From SURF-32 sp964648365 (GTDB lineage: Bacteria > Planctomycetota > Phycisphaerae > UBA1845), in contig CAZYLK010000001.1 of NCBI GenBank assembly GCA_964648365.1, positions 1 to 64,000 of the forward strand: a stretch of DNA of 64,000 bases, in the 5' to 3' direction. Shown piece by piece: positions 34,701 to 44,233 of the stretch. Positions within the stretch are counted from its first letter, which is position 1; every line of letters starts with the position of its first letter. The position numbers and the translations under genes are program-made. Below the pieces are notes generated by a model, which was not told where the DNA came from, made no database searches, and worked only from the letters and a program-made list of their open reading frames with translations.

Positions 34701-36416
34701 CTACACCGCCTGCGGCTCATCCGGGCTGAGCGTGTCCAGGAAGCCCTCCAGCTTCCGCGCGCGGACCGGGTGCTGGAGCTTGCGGATGGCTTTGGCTTCG
34801 ACCTGCCGCACGCGCTCGCGGGTGACCTTGAAGATTTTGCCGACCTCTTCCAGTGTGTAGGTGTAGCCGTCGCCGATGCCGTAGCGGAGCTTGATGATCT
34901 CGCGCTCGCGGTAGGTGAGCGTCTTGAGCACCTCTTCGATCCGGTCGCGGAGCATCTCGCTGCCGGCCGTGGTGATGGGCGACTCGGCCGCGTCGTCTTC
35001 GACGAAATCGCCGAAGTAGGAGTCCTCGCTCTCACCGACCGGGCGGTCCAGCGAGATGGGCTGGCGCGAAATCTTCAGCACGCGCCGCACTTCCGACAGC
35101 GGCATCTTGGCCTTCTTGGCGATCTCGTCGATGGTCGGCTCGCGGCCCAGATCCTGGAGCAACTCGCGGTGCATGTTGCGCAGCCGGCTCATCGTCTCGA
35201 TCATGTGGACCGGGATGCGGATGGTGCGGGCATGATCGGCGATGGCGCGGGTGATGGCCTGACGAATCCACCACGTCGCATACGTGCTGAACTTGTAGCC
35301 GCGCTTGTACTCGTACTTGTCGACGGCGCGCATCAGTCCCGTGTTGCCCTCCTGGATGATGTCGAGGAAGGACAGGCCGCGGTTGCGGTATTTCTTGGCG
35401 ATGCTGACCACCAGGCGCAGGTTGCCGCCGGAGAGTTGCCGCTTGGCGTGCTCGTACTCGCCGAAGACTCGCTGGATCGACTTGAGTGATTCGCCCAGAT
35501 CCTTCGGCTTGGCCAGGCACAGCGACTGGATCCCCGCCAGTTCCTCCTTCATGGCGACCAGGTCTTCGTACGGAATCGACTGCCGCTTGGACTGGCCCGA
35601 GAGCCGGCGTTCAAGCTGAAGCATCTTGGAGTGCAGGCCGCGGGCCCGCTTCATCAGGGGCTGGATGCGACTGGTCCGCAGCGAAAGCTCTTCCAGCAGC
35701 TTGGCGACCCGGCGGCACCGCTGCTTCATGGCTTTCTGGATTTCCTTCTTCTTCGCGGCCGCCACGCGCGGCGCGTTCAGCTCCTCCCAGGCTTCCTCGT
35801 TCTTGTCGAGCATGGCTCGGACGCTGGCGAGGTTGCCGGGCATGCGGGTGAGGATGCGGGTCTTGGCGGCGTGCTCCGACGTGGAGATTTTCATCGTCCG
35901 GTCGAACGGCAGCCGGCTGTCCTGCACCTGTTCGAGGATGTCGACGGCCAGGCGCGAGGCGTAGTGAATTTCGAGCACTTTCTGGCGGAACGCCATGCGG
36001 GTCAGCTCGATCTTCTTGGCGAGGCGGATTTCCTCGTCCCGCGTCAGCAGCGGGATCTCGCCCATCTGGGTGAGGTACATCCGGACCGGGTCGTCGATGC
36101 GCTTGCCCGACGACTCGGCGGCCGGCGCCGACTCCTCGTGGGAGGACTCGTCCGTGCCGTCGCCCTCGCCACGGCCCTTGCCCTTGTTGGGCCGGCGACG
36201 GCGTTCGAAGGCGATGGCATCGAGTTCGTCAAGAACCTCGATTTTCGCCTCTTCAAATCGCGCAAGAAGCTGCTCGACCACGTCCCGGTCGATCGCGTCG
36301 TCCGGGAGGACGTTGTTCATGTCGTCCCAGGTGACGTACCCGCGCTGCGCTCCCCGCTCCATCAGCGTCCCGATCGCAGCTTCGATCGGATCCGCGATGA
36401 CTGCCGTTTCGCTCAT
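34701..36416 (-). CDS. rpoD: RNA polymerase primary sigma factor (RpoD, sigma-70)
   Basis: 571 residues. It has region 1.1 (about 5-60), an acidic/basic linker, region 1.2 ([20 protein letters not shown]), a long helical insert, region 2 ([36 protein letters not shown] for -10 recognition), region 3 and region 4 with the -35-binding helix ([20 protein letters not shown]). This is a group 1 housekeeping sigma factor. ATG 36416 has GGAG nine bases upstream; a GTG at 36431 is in frame but less likely. dnaG lies 197 bases upstream on the same strand, the classical dnaG-rpoD arrangement. Confidence 0.97.
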   Translation of the reverse strand: MSETAVIADPIEAAIGTLMERGAQRGYVTWDDMNNVLPDDAIDRDVVEQLLARFEEAKIEVLDELDAIAFERRRRPNKGKGRGEGDGTDESSHEESAPAAESSGKRIDDPVRMYLTQMGEIPLLTRDEEIRLAKKIELTRMAFRQKVLEIHYASRLAVDILEQVQDSRLPFDRTMKISTSEHAAKTRILTRMPGNLASVRAMLDKNEEAWEELNAPRVAAAKKKEIQKAMKQRCRRVAKLLEELSLRTSRIQPLMKRARGLHSKMLQLERRLSGQSKRQSIPYEDLVAMKEELAGIQSLCLAKPKDLGESLKSIQRVFGEYEHAKRQLSGGNLRLVVSIAKKYRNRGLSFLDIIQEGNTGLMRAVDKYEYKRGYKFSTYATWWIRQAITRAIADHARTIRIPVHMIETMSRLRNMHRELLQDLGREPTIDEIAKKAKMPLSEVRRVLKISRQPISLDRPVGESEDSYFGDFVEDDAAESPITTAGSEMLRDRIEEVLKTLTYREREIIKLRYGIGDGYTYTLEEVGKIFKVTRERVRQVEAKAIRKLQHPVRARKLEGFLDTLSPDEPQAV

Positions 36417-36612
36417 TGAAGAAGACTCCACTCTCTCTCGCCGCCCTGTCTTAATGAAATCTTAATGTCCTTGATACGCCGCCGTGCCCCGGTTGCACAA
36501 TGGTGATTATGCCGCAAATTGCCAGGTCAGAAGCGATCTGTTCCACCACCGTTGCCGCTGTCTCGATACCCTCGAGCCCTGCCGTTGCTTCCGCCGATCG
36601 GATGCCGTCGCG

Positions 36613-38433
36613 CTACGGCGACGGCGGCGGACCGGGCTCCGCACCCGTCCCGGAAAGCGTCCGGATCACGCGAGACTTCCTTGCCCCCAGAAACCTCGAT
36701 CCCCGTCGCGCGTGTTCTCCCACGAGCGCCAGGTCGCTACGGTTATCATCCACGAGGCGTCGCCTCGCAATTTCCTCCAGCCGGAAGCGGGCTGCTTCGA
36801 TCAGGCCGGCAAAGTCGCTGTCCGCCGGACGCCGCGTCGCCAGGTCGGTGACCCGCGCGGCCAGATCCGGCTCTTCACACAGCGAGAGCACCTCCGAGAG
36901 GTGAAACTCGCCGAAGTCATCTGCCATGCGGCGGACCATCTGTCCGATACGCCGGTCGCGCGCATCCGCCAGCCGGTCGGGCTCAAACACTTCCCGACAC
37001 GTCTCCAGAAGCGCAGGTTCATTCAGAAGGACTTCCAGAATCTGGGTCAGTCCCGCCTGTTCCGCGTCGGTCGGCCGGGTATCGCGCGACGAAGCCCCCT
37101 CCGGAGCCGTCCGCCCCGACGGACGGCGGCGTCGAAGGTGCTCCCTCAGGAGCTTCTCCGCCTCGTCCGGCGTCATGTGGACGATCCGTGCGACCGGATC
37201 CAGGAGCGTGCCTCGGTCGACATCAGGCACGGCGCCCGAAATCAACGCGTCGGCGACCAGCTCGAAGACCTCGTCAACAGCCTCCCGCCTGCGGCGACCG
37301 TCCGCCTCTTCCCCGAAGCGCTGGCGCGTCCGCCGCCACTTGAATTCTAGCGCGTCCTCGGCCGAATTCAAAACGCCCATAAACTTCTCAGCCGACTGCG
37401 TTTGGAAGAACTCAGCCGGGTCTTTGCCGTCCGGAATCCGGGTCAGCTTGACTGTCAGGTGCCGGGGCATGGCCACGCGGATGGCCCGTTCCGCGGCCGC
37501 GTCCCCGGCGGCGTCCGCGTCGAACAGGACGACCACCGTTTCGGCATAGCGCCGGAGCAGGTCGACCTGCTGGTCGGTCAGGGCCGTCCCCAGCGTGGCG
37601 ACCGTCTCCGTGAAACCGGCCTGGTGCGCCGCCAAGCAATCCGTGTACCCCTCGACCAGGATTGACCGCTTCCGCTCGCCGATCGGCCCGCGGGCCAGGT
37701 GGATCCCATAGAGGTTGCGACCCTTGTCAAACAGGGCATTCTGGCGCGTGTTGAGATACTTGGCCGGGTCATCGGCCAGCGTCCGGCCGCCGAAACCGAT
37801 CGTGCGGTTCATCACGTCGTGAATCGGGAACATGAGCCGGTTGCGAAAGGTGCAGTACAGGCCGCGCTCGTTGGTACGCACGAGGTCGGCCGCCTCCAGC
37901 GCCTTGGGGACGAAGCCGGCCTGCTGGGCGGCGCCGAGCAGGGGCTCGAGTTCACCCGCCGCGAAACCCAGACCGAAGCGTTCCGCGGTCTGGCCGCTGA
38001 TGTTCCGACCCGCCACGTACTGCCGTGCGTGGGCGGCGGCCGGCGACGAGGCCAACTCCCGCCGGAAGAACGTCAACGCCCACGCGCAGACTTTGGCGAC
38101 GTCTGCGCGGCCGGGTTCACCCGCGGGCCGCGGGCGGCCGGTCAGGTGCATCTCGACACCGGCGCGGTCGGCCAGGATGCGCAGCGCCTCCTTGAAGTCC
38201 ACGTTCTCAGCCAGTTGGATAAACGTGAAAGCGTCGCCGCCGCGGCCGCAGCCGAAGCACTTGAAGAAGCCCTTGTCGGCGATCACGTGGAACGACGGCG
38301 TCTTCTCGGAGTGGAAGGGGCACAGGCCGATCCAGCGCCCGCCCCGCTGGCGCAGGGACACGCGATCGCGGACGACATCCACGATGGTGATCCGTGAGAG
38401 GATCTCCGCCTTGATGGACTCAAGACTCGACAA
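36613..38433 (-). CDS. dnaG: DNA primase DnaG
   Basis: 606 residues. The zinc-binding domain has CPFHSEKTPSFHV...FKCFGCGRGGD. The catalytic core has KYLNTRQNALFDKGRNLYG. The TOPRIM domain shows ILVEGYTDCLAAHQAG and LFDADAAGDAA. A helicase-binding C-terminal region follows. It makes RNA primers for DNA replication. The only sensible start is TTG 38433 (SSLESIKAEIL), as no ATG or GTG occurs near the conserved N-terminus; no clear ribosome binding site is seen. The promoter at 38556-38584 fits well. Confidence 0.96.
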   Translation of the reverse strand: MSSLESIKAEILSRITIVDVVRDRVSLRQRGGRWIGLCPFHSEKTPSFHVIADKGFFKCFGCGRGGDAFTFIQLAENVDFKEALRILADRAGVEMHLTGRPRPAGEPGRADVAKVCAWALTFFRRELASSPAAAHARQYVAGRNISGQTAERFGLGFAAGELEPLLGAAQQAGFVPKALEAADLVRTNERGLYCTFRNRLMFPIHDVMNRTIGFGGRTLADDPAKYLNTRQNALFDKGRNLYGIHLARGPIGERKRSILVEGYTDCLAAHQAGFTETVATLGTALTDQQVDLLRRYAETVVVLFDADAAGDAAAERAIRVAMPRHLTVKLTRIPDGKDPAEFFQTQSAEKFMGVLNSAEDALEFKWRRTRQRFGEEADGRRRREAVDEVFELVADALISGAVPDVDRGTLLDPVARIVHMTPDEAEKLLREHLRRRRPSGRTAPEGASSRDTRPTDAEQAGLTQILEVLLNEPALLETCREVFEPDRLADARDRRIGQMVRRMADDFGEFHLSEVLSLCEEPDLAARVTDLATRRPADSDFAGLIEAARFRLEEIARRRLVDDNRSDLALVGEHARRGSRFLGARKSRVIRTLSGTGAEPGPPPSP

Positions 38434-38807
38434 CGGGGGGAGATTCTAAAGTCTTGGGCAATCTCGGCTCGACGGCGACCGCAGATCCTCGCGTCGGCCG
38501 GAAAAGAAAAACCGGAAGTACCGATGTCTGCCGTCGCTCCTGACGCAGACCGGGAAGTATACACCGACATTAAGAATGCGTCAAACCGGCGCGAAGATTC
38601 CGGCAAATCTCCGGATGCTCGCGGGTGGAGCGCCGCAGCCCGGCCGAGCCGCGCACCGGCACGTCCGCGCGGGTCGCCTGTTGAATCGCGGACACCGTTT
38701 CAAGTACGATGCTGGCACGGTTCTTGCTGGCGCGGGCGCCGCGATCTGAGCGTGTCAGCCGTCGGCGTCTGCGGCGTATCATCCGTCTGCTTGGGAGGAT
38801 CACTGAA
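38434..38807. other. Divergent promoter region between dnaG and the secreted-protein gene
   Basis: 374 bases without a gene. It holds the dnaG promoter. No clear promoter was seen for the rightward gene, although GGGAGG precedes its ATG. Confidence 0.6.
38556..38584 (-). promoter_or_regulatory. Sigma-70 promoter of the dnaG-rpoD operon
   Basis: Minus strand: TTGACG (38584 to 38579), a 17-base spacer, TATACT (38561 to 38556). Five of six consensus bases match in each box. The leader before the TTG start would be about 115 bases. Confidence 0.7.
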
Positions 38808-39641
38808 ATGAGAAACTGGGTTAAGTCGTGCGCGGCCCTCGTGGTGGCCGCGGGTCTGGTTCAGGTCGCGCTGGCCGGAGGCTCGACGCAGGTGCCCGCC
38901 GGATATCCCGGATCGGACTACGTGGGCTTCGAGTCCGTCCAGGGCCCGCAGGCGTCGGGCTGTCTTGAACTGGACATGAACCTGGGCCGCGGGGCCTACT
39001 CGAACATCGGCGAGACGGACCGCAGCGTCGCGGTGGACATCAACAGCCAGGTCAGCGTCAACGCGATGGGAATCGTGTACCAGTCGGGCGCCGATCACGA
39101 TCTCCTCTGCATCATCCGCGAGGTGAACGGCAACGTCCGCGGGAACGAACTGGCCCGTGAGCAGATCTTCGTGCCGGCCGGCGGGGGGATGGAGTATCAC
39201 GACGTGCCGATCAACTTCACCTTTCAGCCCGGCACCCGCTACGACATCGCCTTCCAGGCTGTGCCCGACTGGGGCTTCAATGTTCACAGCATGGAGCTTC
39301 TGAACTTCAACAACCCGAACCTGGACCCGAACCAGGGGTTTGACGTGGGTCCGTTCAAGGTGCTGGACGGCGGCGCCGACCGGGCGAGCGGCTACTCGAA
39401 CTTTCTGATGCCTCGAGTGCAGGTCTGCGAAGGCGGCGCCGGCTGCGTCTACACGATCAAGAAGAGCGCCGGCAAGAAGGGCTGCCAGACCTGTCCGGAG
39501 CGGGGCGCGGATCTGCGTACGCAGATCGAGTGCGAGGACGTCAACGACTGCGACAAGAAGGTTAAGACCCGCCTGTCCTGCCCGGGCGGCGGGAACGGAT
39601 TCTGCAAGGTGAAGGGCAAGCGCTCGTCCTGCGGCGGGTGA
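38808..39641 (+). CDS. Secreted protein with eight-cysteine C-terminal domain
   Basis: 277 residues; the central domain is not recognised. Signal peptide at 1-23 (ending ALAGG). Residues 30-205 look all-beta, with YPGSDYVGFESVQG, AVDINSQVSVNAMGIVYQSG and FTFQPGTRYDIAFQA. This suggests a carbohydrate-binding-like or jelly-roll domain, but I cannot name it. Residues 213-275 (CVYTIKK...CQTCP...ECED...DCDKK...SCPGGG...FCKVKG...SCGG) repeat the C-terminal domain of the M43 protease at 18006-19256. ATG 38808 has GGAGG nine bases upstream. It stands alone and is followed by a strong hairpin. Confidence 0.8.
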   Translation: MRNWVKSCAALVVAAGLVQVALAGGSTQVPAGYPGSDYVGFESVQGPQASGCLELDMNLGRGAYSNIGETDRSVAVDINSQVSVNAMGIVYQSGADHDLLCIIREVNGNVRGNELAREQIFVPAGGGMEYHDVPINFTFQPGTRYDIAFQAVPDWGFNVHSMELLNFNNPNLDPNQGFDVGPFKVLDGGADRASGYSNFLMPRVQVCEGGAGCVYTIKKSAGKKGCQTCPERGADLRTQIECEDVNDCDKKVKTRLSCPGGGNGFCKVKGKRSSCGG

Positions 39642-39687
39642 TCCGCGACGCGGATGAGCGTGCGCGCTCACATGTTCGATGCACGCG

Positions 39688-39725
39688 ACCGGCCCGGCGG
39701 ACCACCCGTCGGGCCGGTTGGCTGT
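39688..39725 (+). terminator. Hairpin terminator after the secreted-protein gene
   Basis: ACCGGCCCG (39688-39696) pairs perfectly with CGGGCCGGT (39710-39718), followed by TGGCTGTTT. The T-run is weak, so termination may be partial. Confidence 0.5.
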
Positions 39726-40077
39726 TTGCAGTTGCACGACGAGCCGGCTGGGCCGTCGGCTTACGACCCATTGCCCTGCGCGACCCGCCGCTGGTCTGGA
39801 GATCAGACGGGCCGAGCAGTCGCTCGACTTCGGTTTCGTGCACGCCGATGCGTACCGGACCGAAGTGGCCGGGGCGCAGGAACGTCTCCAAACTCACGTG
39901 TACCACCGGTCGCCTCCCCGGTCTCTGCGCGGCCGCGACCCTGCCCCTGCGATTACGAGCGGACGGTCGCCGGAACTGCCTTGTCGAGACCATCGCCGGA
40001 AACCCGCGTCCGGCATCATGGCCCCGTCAGCACGGAGGCTCCAGGTCGCCGTGATAATCGCACCGCCGACGGTGTAA

Positions 40078-40106
40078 TTGACGGAATCGGTCGAATGCCG
40101 CATAAC
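40078..40106 (+). promoter_or_regulatory. Candidate sigma-70 promoter of the PspA locus
   Basis: TTGACG (40078-40083), a 17-base spacer, CATAAC (40101-40106). The leader to the pspA ATG would be about 90 bases. No sigma-54 -24/-12 pair was seen, unlike enterobacterial psp operons. Confidence 0.45.
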
Positions 40107-40203
40107 CCCGGCATCAGGTCGCGCCGGGGGGCGGTCAACCCGGCGGCGGCTCGTGTCGCGGGGCCACCGTCTGGTGGCCTCCATCCCGAAAGGCGGTCGG
40201 ACC

Positions 40204-40962
40204 ATGATTCTCGGCAAGTTCTGGCATGTGGTGATGGCGCAGATCAACAAACTGGCCAACATTTTCTGGACGGCCGATCCCATCGCTCAGATGCAATACG
40301 AGTACGACCAGGCAGTCGCCCAGATGAAGGAAGGCCGCGAGGGATTAGAGCAGTACCGCGCCCTGGTGGAACGGGTCAGCCGTCAGGTCGCGACGACGAA
40401 GCGGCACGTCGCCAACCTGGAGGCCAAGGTCAAAGCCTACCTGCAAGCCGGCGATCGCGAGACGGCCGCCAAGTTCGCGCTGGAACTTCAGAAGGCCCGG
40501 GCGGAACTCGTCGAGAACGAAGAGCAGCTCACGCTGCACGAGACGGCCTACAACAACAACCTGACCAAGATCAAGCACGCTACCGGCAAGCTGGCCAAGG
40601 TACGTGAGAAGATCCAGAAGTACGACGCCGAACTGAAGATGAGCAAGGCCGAGGGTGAGATGGCCAAGCTGGCTCAGTCGTTCAACTTCGACGTGACGAC
40701 GGACTTCGGCGCCATCGAATCGGTCATTCAGGACAAGATCAGCCTCAACCGGGCCAAGGCGCGGGTCGCATCGGATCTTTCCAGCGAAGGCATTGTGGAC
40801 GTGCAGCGCGAGCAGGCGATGGAACAGGCCATGGCCGATCAGGCCCTGCGCGAGTTCGAGATGGACCTCGGGCTGGTGACGCCGGAGACGTCGTCTGTTG
40901 CCGATGAGACAAAGCAGCTTGGACCGGCCGTGACCGAGGCGAATACGCAGACGCAGGGGTGA
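40204..40962 (+). CDS. pspA: PspA/IM30 family protein
   Basis: 252 residues, nearly all helical, matching the PspA/Vipp1 (ESCRT-III-like) family. The N-terminal amphipathic helix ILGKFWHVVMAQINKLANIF is followed by DPIAQMQYEYDQAVAQMKEG and long coiled coils. A C-terminal extension after about residue 215 is not conserved. PspA proteins bind and remodel stressed membranes, and related AAA+ proteins regulate them. Here an AAA ATPase gene is the next gene. ATG 40204 is chosen from the conserved N-terminus. It heads a run of eight same-strand genes. Confidence 0.93.
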   Translation: MILGKFWHVVMAQINKLANIFWTADPIAQMQYEYDQAVAQMKEGREGLEQYRALVERVSRQVATTKRHVANLEAKVKAYLQAGDRETAAKFALELQKARAELVENEEQLTLHETAYNNNLTKIKHATGKLAKVREKIQKYDAELKMSKAEGEMAKLAQSFNFDVTTDFGAIESVIQDKISLNRAKARVASDLSSEGIVDVQREQAMEQAMADQALREFEMDLGLVTPETSSVADETKQLGPAVTEANTQTQG

Positions 40963-41320
40963 GGAAGAAGGGAGTAAGGGAGTGAGGGAGTAAGGGAGTA
41001 AGGGAAGAGGAACGATGCAACATTGTTCTACATCGCGCGGTTCTGCCGGCTCGCGAATCGCTTCCCCATCGCACCTGAAACAGCGTGCGCGATCACGCGC
41101 CAGCGCCGAGCCGCGGGCTTCAGCCCGCGCGATCCCCCCGGAAGTGAAGCGGCTACGAATCGCGCACTGTGATTTAGAAGAAGGCACCTCGGAAAAAGGA
41201 CTGAGTCGGATGCGGAAACGTCGGGATGTCAGATTCGACGTGCCATCCGCTCTTCCCTTACTCCCTCACTCCCTTACTCCCTCACTCCCTTCTTCGGGAA
41301 CTCCCTCACTCCCTCCTTCC
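40963..41320. repeat. Family C inverted pair and a family B copy between pspA and the AAA gene
   Basis: Gene-free stretch. GGGAGTAA-type units at 40963-41010, a family B copy at 41106-41132 (GAGCCGCGGGCTTCAGCCC), and the complementary CCCTTACT array at 41251-41320. The two arrays could pair over about 240 bases. The last part leaves only a GAGGAG before the AAA start codon. Confidence 0.8.
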
Positions 41321-41332
41321 GAGGAGTCCTAA

Positions 41333-43234
41333 GTGGAACGCTCTACGACGCCGGTCGCACCCAGCACGCTGCCCGACTGGTATCCCGCCTGGGCGCGGGA
41401 GCTGGCGAATCTTTATTTCTCCGGCACGACCTGCGTCTTTCTGCTGCACGGCAATGTACACGATCTGGTTCGGGTCGAGGCCGGCGGGCGCATTGAGCAT
41501 ACGAACGTACTCGATTTTCTCGCGTCGCAGATCTTCGGCTCTTGGGACGTGGTGCTGCAATACGACCTGGCGGCCGGCACGCGGCCCAAGGCCGGCAGCG
41601 ACCAGAAGCGCCTCCGAGATATGGTTGCGTATCTGACTGCCCGGCTGGGCGACATGGGGCAGTGGACGCGCGAAGCGGGCAAAAACCTGCTGCTCTTTGA
41701 CAAGCTGCTGGAACGCAACCTGGTCGAAGACAAGCCGGCCGAGCGGCGCAGCATCGCGCTGCTGTTCGATTACGCCCAATATCTGGTTCCGGCGGGGGGG
41801 GCCGGGATGATGAGCGCCGCGGCCGGGGCAAACCTCGTGCGGCTGCTGAGTTGGGCGCAAAGTCCCTACCTGAAGAAGGTCAACGTCGCCATCTGCCTGG
41901 TGGCCGACAAACTGGCCGAGATCAACGATCGGCTCGTGCAAAGCCCGCACGTGGCGACGGTCGAGATTCCGATGCCCGATACCGAGGCGCGGCGGCGGTT
42001 TATCGAGTCGGAGCACGTCGAGATCGCCGCCGGGCGATGCGGATTGTGCGGAGCGACCGCCGAAGGCAGCGGTCCAGACCGCGCGGCAGAGGGCGGCGCC
42101 GCCGCCGGGGGGGGCGGTGCGGAGGCCGCCGGGCGTCACGCTGGCGATCACGGTCAGGGCGGCCATGACCATGACGGCCACGACGCCGCGGAACTGGCCG
42201 AAATGTCGAACGGCCTCAGCCTGATAAACCTGAACGTGATCCTCTCCCGCGCACGTCAGAAGGGTGGCCCGATCGACGCGTCCGGCTTCCGCCGGGCCAA
42301 GAAGGATCTGATCGAGCGGCAATGCGAGGGGCTGCTCGAGTTCATCACGCCCAAGCACACGCTGGACATGGTGGTCGGGCTGGAGGCCGCCAAGAGCCGG
42401 CTGCGGGCCGATGGCGACCTGCTGACCCGCGGCCACCTCGACGCCGCCCCCATGGGATACCTGGTCAGCGGACCGGTCGGCACCGGCAAGACGTTTCTGG
42501 CTGAGTGCTACGCCGGCTCGATCGGCGTGCCGTGCGTCAAGCTGCGGAACTTCCGCTCCAAGTACGTGGGCGAAACCGAAGGGAATCTCGAGCACGTGCT
42601 GACCGTGCTGCGGTCGCTGGGTCCGGTGGTGGTCATCATCGACGAGGCGGACGCGGCCCTCGGTGATCGCGATAACTCCGGCGATTCCGGCACGTCGAGC
42701 CGCGTCTTCTCGATGATCGCCAGCCAGATGGGCGACACGCGCTACCGCGGACGGATCGTGTGGATGTTGCTGACCTGCCGACCCGACCTGCTGCCGATCG
42801 ACCTGAAGCGCCAGGGGCGGGCGGAGGTTCACATTCCGCTGTTCTATCCGCAGAGCGACGCAGAACTGGCGGAAATGATCCAGGTCATGGCCCGCAAGAA
42901 CCGCATCGGGTTCGAACGGCCCATCGAAGCCGCGGCCATGCCCCACCGCGAGATGAGCGGGGCGGACATCGAGAGCGTGCTGGTGCTGGCGCGGCGGTGT
43001 GCACTGACCGACGGCCGCGAGAAAGTTCGGCCGGAAGACGTGGAGGCGGCCCTGGCGGATTTCATCCCGTCGGTGCAGGGGCTGGAAAAGGAGATGCAGG
43101 AACTCGCGGCCGTGCTGGAGTGTACGCAACTGAGTTTCCTGACGCCGGCCTGGCGTGAGAAGGTGGAAAAACCAGACGGCCGCACCCGCTTGCAGGAGCG
43201 GATGGTCGCGATCCGACAGTTGATTGAGCAGTGA
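41333..43234 (+). CDS. AAA ATPase of the PspA locus
   Basis: 633 residues from a GTG start with GAGGAG upstream. Residues 1-230 look like a degenerate ATPase fold (CVFLLHGNVHDLV; SIALLFDYAQYLVP). A Gly/His-rich linker (about 233-285) contains CGLC and GHDHDGHD and might bind metal. The C-terminal AAA+ domain has Walker A SGPVGTGKT (379-387), Walker B VVVIIDEADAAL, LTCRPDLLPIDLKRQGRAE as sensor/arginine-finger region, and a lid with MSGADIESVL. This is the classical CDC48/FtsH-like AAA type, not PspF. Being next to pspA it probably remodels PspA or membrane-bound partners; that is inference. Confidence 0.88.
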   Translation: MERSTTPVAPSTLPDWYPAWARELANLYFSGTTCVFLLHGNVHDLVRVEAGGRIEHTNVLDFLASQIFGSWDVVLQYDLAAGTRPKAGSDQKRLRDMVAYLTARLGDMGQWTREAGKNLLLFDKLLERNLVEDKPAERRSIALLFDYAQYLVPAGGAGMMSAAAGANLVRLLSWAQSPYLKKVNVAICLVADKLAEINDRLVQSPHVATVEIPMPDTEARRRFIESEHVEIAAGRCGLCGATAEGSGPDRAAEGGAAAGGGGAEAAGRHAGDHGQGGHDHDGHDAAELAEMSNGLSLINLNVILSRARQKGGPIDASGFRRAKKDLIERQCEGLLEFITPKHTLDMVVGLEAAKSRLRADGDLLTRGHLDAAPMGYLVSGPVGTGKTFLAECYAGSIGVPCVKLRNFRSKYVGETEGNLEHVLTVLRSLGPVVVIIDEADAALGDRDNSGDSGTSSRVFSMIASQMGDTRYRGRIVWMLLTCRPDLLPIDLKRQGRAEVHIPLFYPQSDAELAEMIQVMARKNRIGFERPIEAAAMPHREMSGADIESVLVLARRCALTDGREKVRPEDVEAALADFIPSVQGLEKEMQELAAVLECTQLSFLTPAWREKVEKPDGRTRLQERMVAIRQLIEQ

Positions 43235-43238
43235 TCTG

Positions 43239-43303
43239 GTGTGGCACCATGTGGCACCGGTTTTCAACCGGTGAGCTCTGGAGCCGGTCTGAGGCCGGCG
43301 CCA
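43239..43303. repeat. Family A repeat
   Basis: GTGGCACCGGTTTTCAACCG followed by the related GAGCCGGTCTGAGGCCGG hairpin, directly after the AAA gene. Confidence 0.8.
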
Positions 43304-43454
43304 CGCGATCAGCACCGTCCGCGCCGGGCGGATCGGGGAGCGGCCGCACCGGAGTACCTGGTTCGGCGCAGCCAGCACAGTGATCCCAGCGACGACCGCG
43401 TCCGGTCGCCGCGGCCGAAATATCGACCGACTCGAAACACGAAGGATTTTTCGC

Positions 43455-44051
43455 ATGGCCAGAAAGAAAAAAGTCGCGAAAAAGAAGGCAAGCAAGAAGC
43501 GAGCCGCCGGTGGCTCCGGGAAGAAGGCCGCCAGGCGCCCGGCCGCAAAGAAGCGCGGCTCTGCGAAGAAGAAAGGCGCCGCCCGGAAAACTGCCGGCAG
43601 CGGCAAGAAGGCAGCCGGCAAGAAGAAGAGCACGGGCAAAAAGGCCGCCGCGCGGGGGACGGCCGGCGCTGGCGGGAAGAAGTCGAAGCGCGGCGCGAAG
43701 CCCGCATCTCGAAAGGGAACATCCACGCGGCGGGCGGCTGCTCCCGGCCGCAGCTTCCACGACCGCCCGTCAAGCTGGCTCGACGCCAACGCGGACGTGC
43801 CCGTGATCGAACAGGCGGCCCGAACCATGACGACGTTCATGGAGGCGATGGCCGACGGCGTCATCGACGATGGCGAAGTGCAGGCGCAGGAGCGGCGGCT
43901 GGTGGCGCTGATGAAGGAGATCGAGCCGCAACTTGACGACGAACTGCACGCATCGGTCACGAAACTGCTGGCCGAACTGACCGCGTACGACCTGATGCAG
44001 GTGCTGTGCGCCATGCACAAGGCCCGCGGTCAGACGACGTTTCAGGGGTGA
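43455..44051 (+). CDS. Histone H1-like tail fused to a TerB-like helical domain
   Basis: 198 residues. The first 100 or so are almost only Lys, Ala, Arg and Gly (MARKKKVAKKKASKK and on), like bacterial histone-H1-like proteins that coat DNA. The last 80 (VIEQAARTMTTFMEAMADGV, DDGEVQAQERRLVALMKEI) form a helical acidic domain resembling TerB, a family tied to tellurite resistance and envelope stress. The combination suggests a protein that bridges nucleic acid or acidic membrane surfaces with the PspA machinery. Function is not known; both domain calls rest on composition and pattern. Confidence 0.75.
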   Translation: MARKKKVAKKKASKKRAAGGSGKKAARRPAAKKRGSAKKKGAARKTAGSGKKAAGKKKSTGKKAAARGTAGAGGKKSKRGAKPASRKGTSTRRAAAPGRSFHDRPSSWLDANADVPVIEQAARTMTTFMEAMADGVIDDGEVQAQERRLVALMKEIEPQLDDELHASVTKLLAELTAYDLMQVLCAMHKARGQTTFQG

Positions 44052-44233
44052 CGTGGGGCGGTGGCCGCGGTCGCGCGGGTTTGGCGCTGCCTGCTTCGGA
44101 AGGGCTCTGTGCGGCCGTCGGTGCAGCGCCATCCTTCCCCAGAGATGGGCGCCGCGGAGTGCCAGGAGGCGAGCGAAGGAGCAGACCGGGCGACGCGCCT
44201 GCCGTCGACTCGCGAGGACAGGAGGTGACTTGA

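Larger units (their letters stand above)
39642..40203. other. Gene-free region upstream of pspA
   Basis: 562 bases with no convincing gene. It contains a hairpin terminator at 39688-39718 and a candidate promoter at 40078-40106. The rest is GC-rich sequence without recognisable features; a regulator-binding site for the PspA locus could lie here. Confidence 0.55.

Noticed and set aside
41306..44020. A 900-codon minus-strand open frame opposite the AAA and H1-like genes
   Set aside because: It is antisense to Walker motifs and to the Lys/Ala-rich tail; its own composition is Arg/Ala/Phe/Pro noise.
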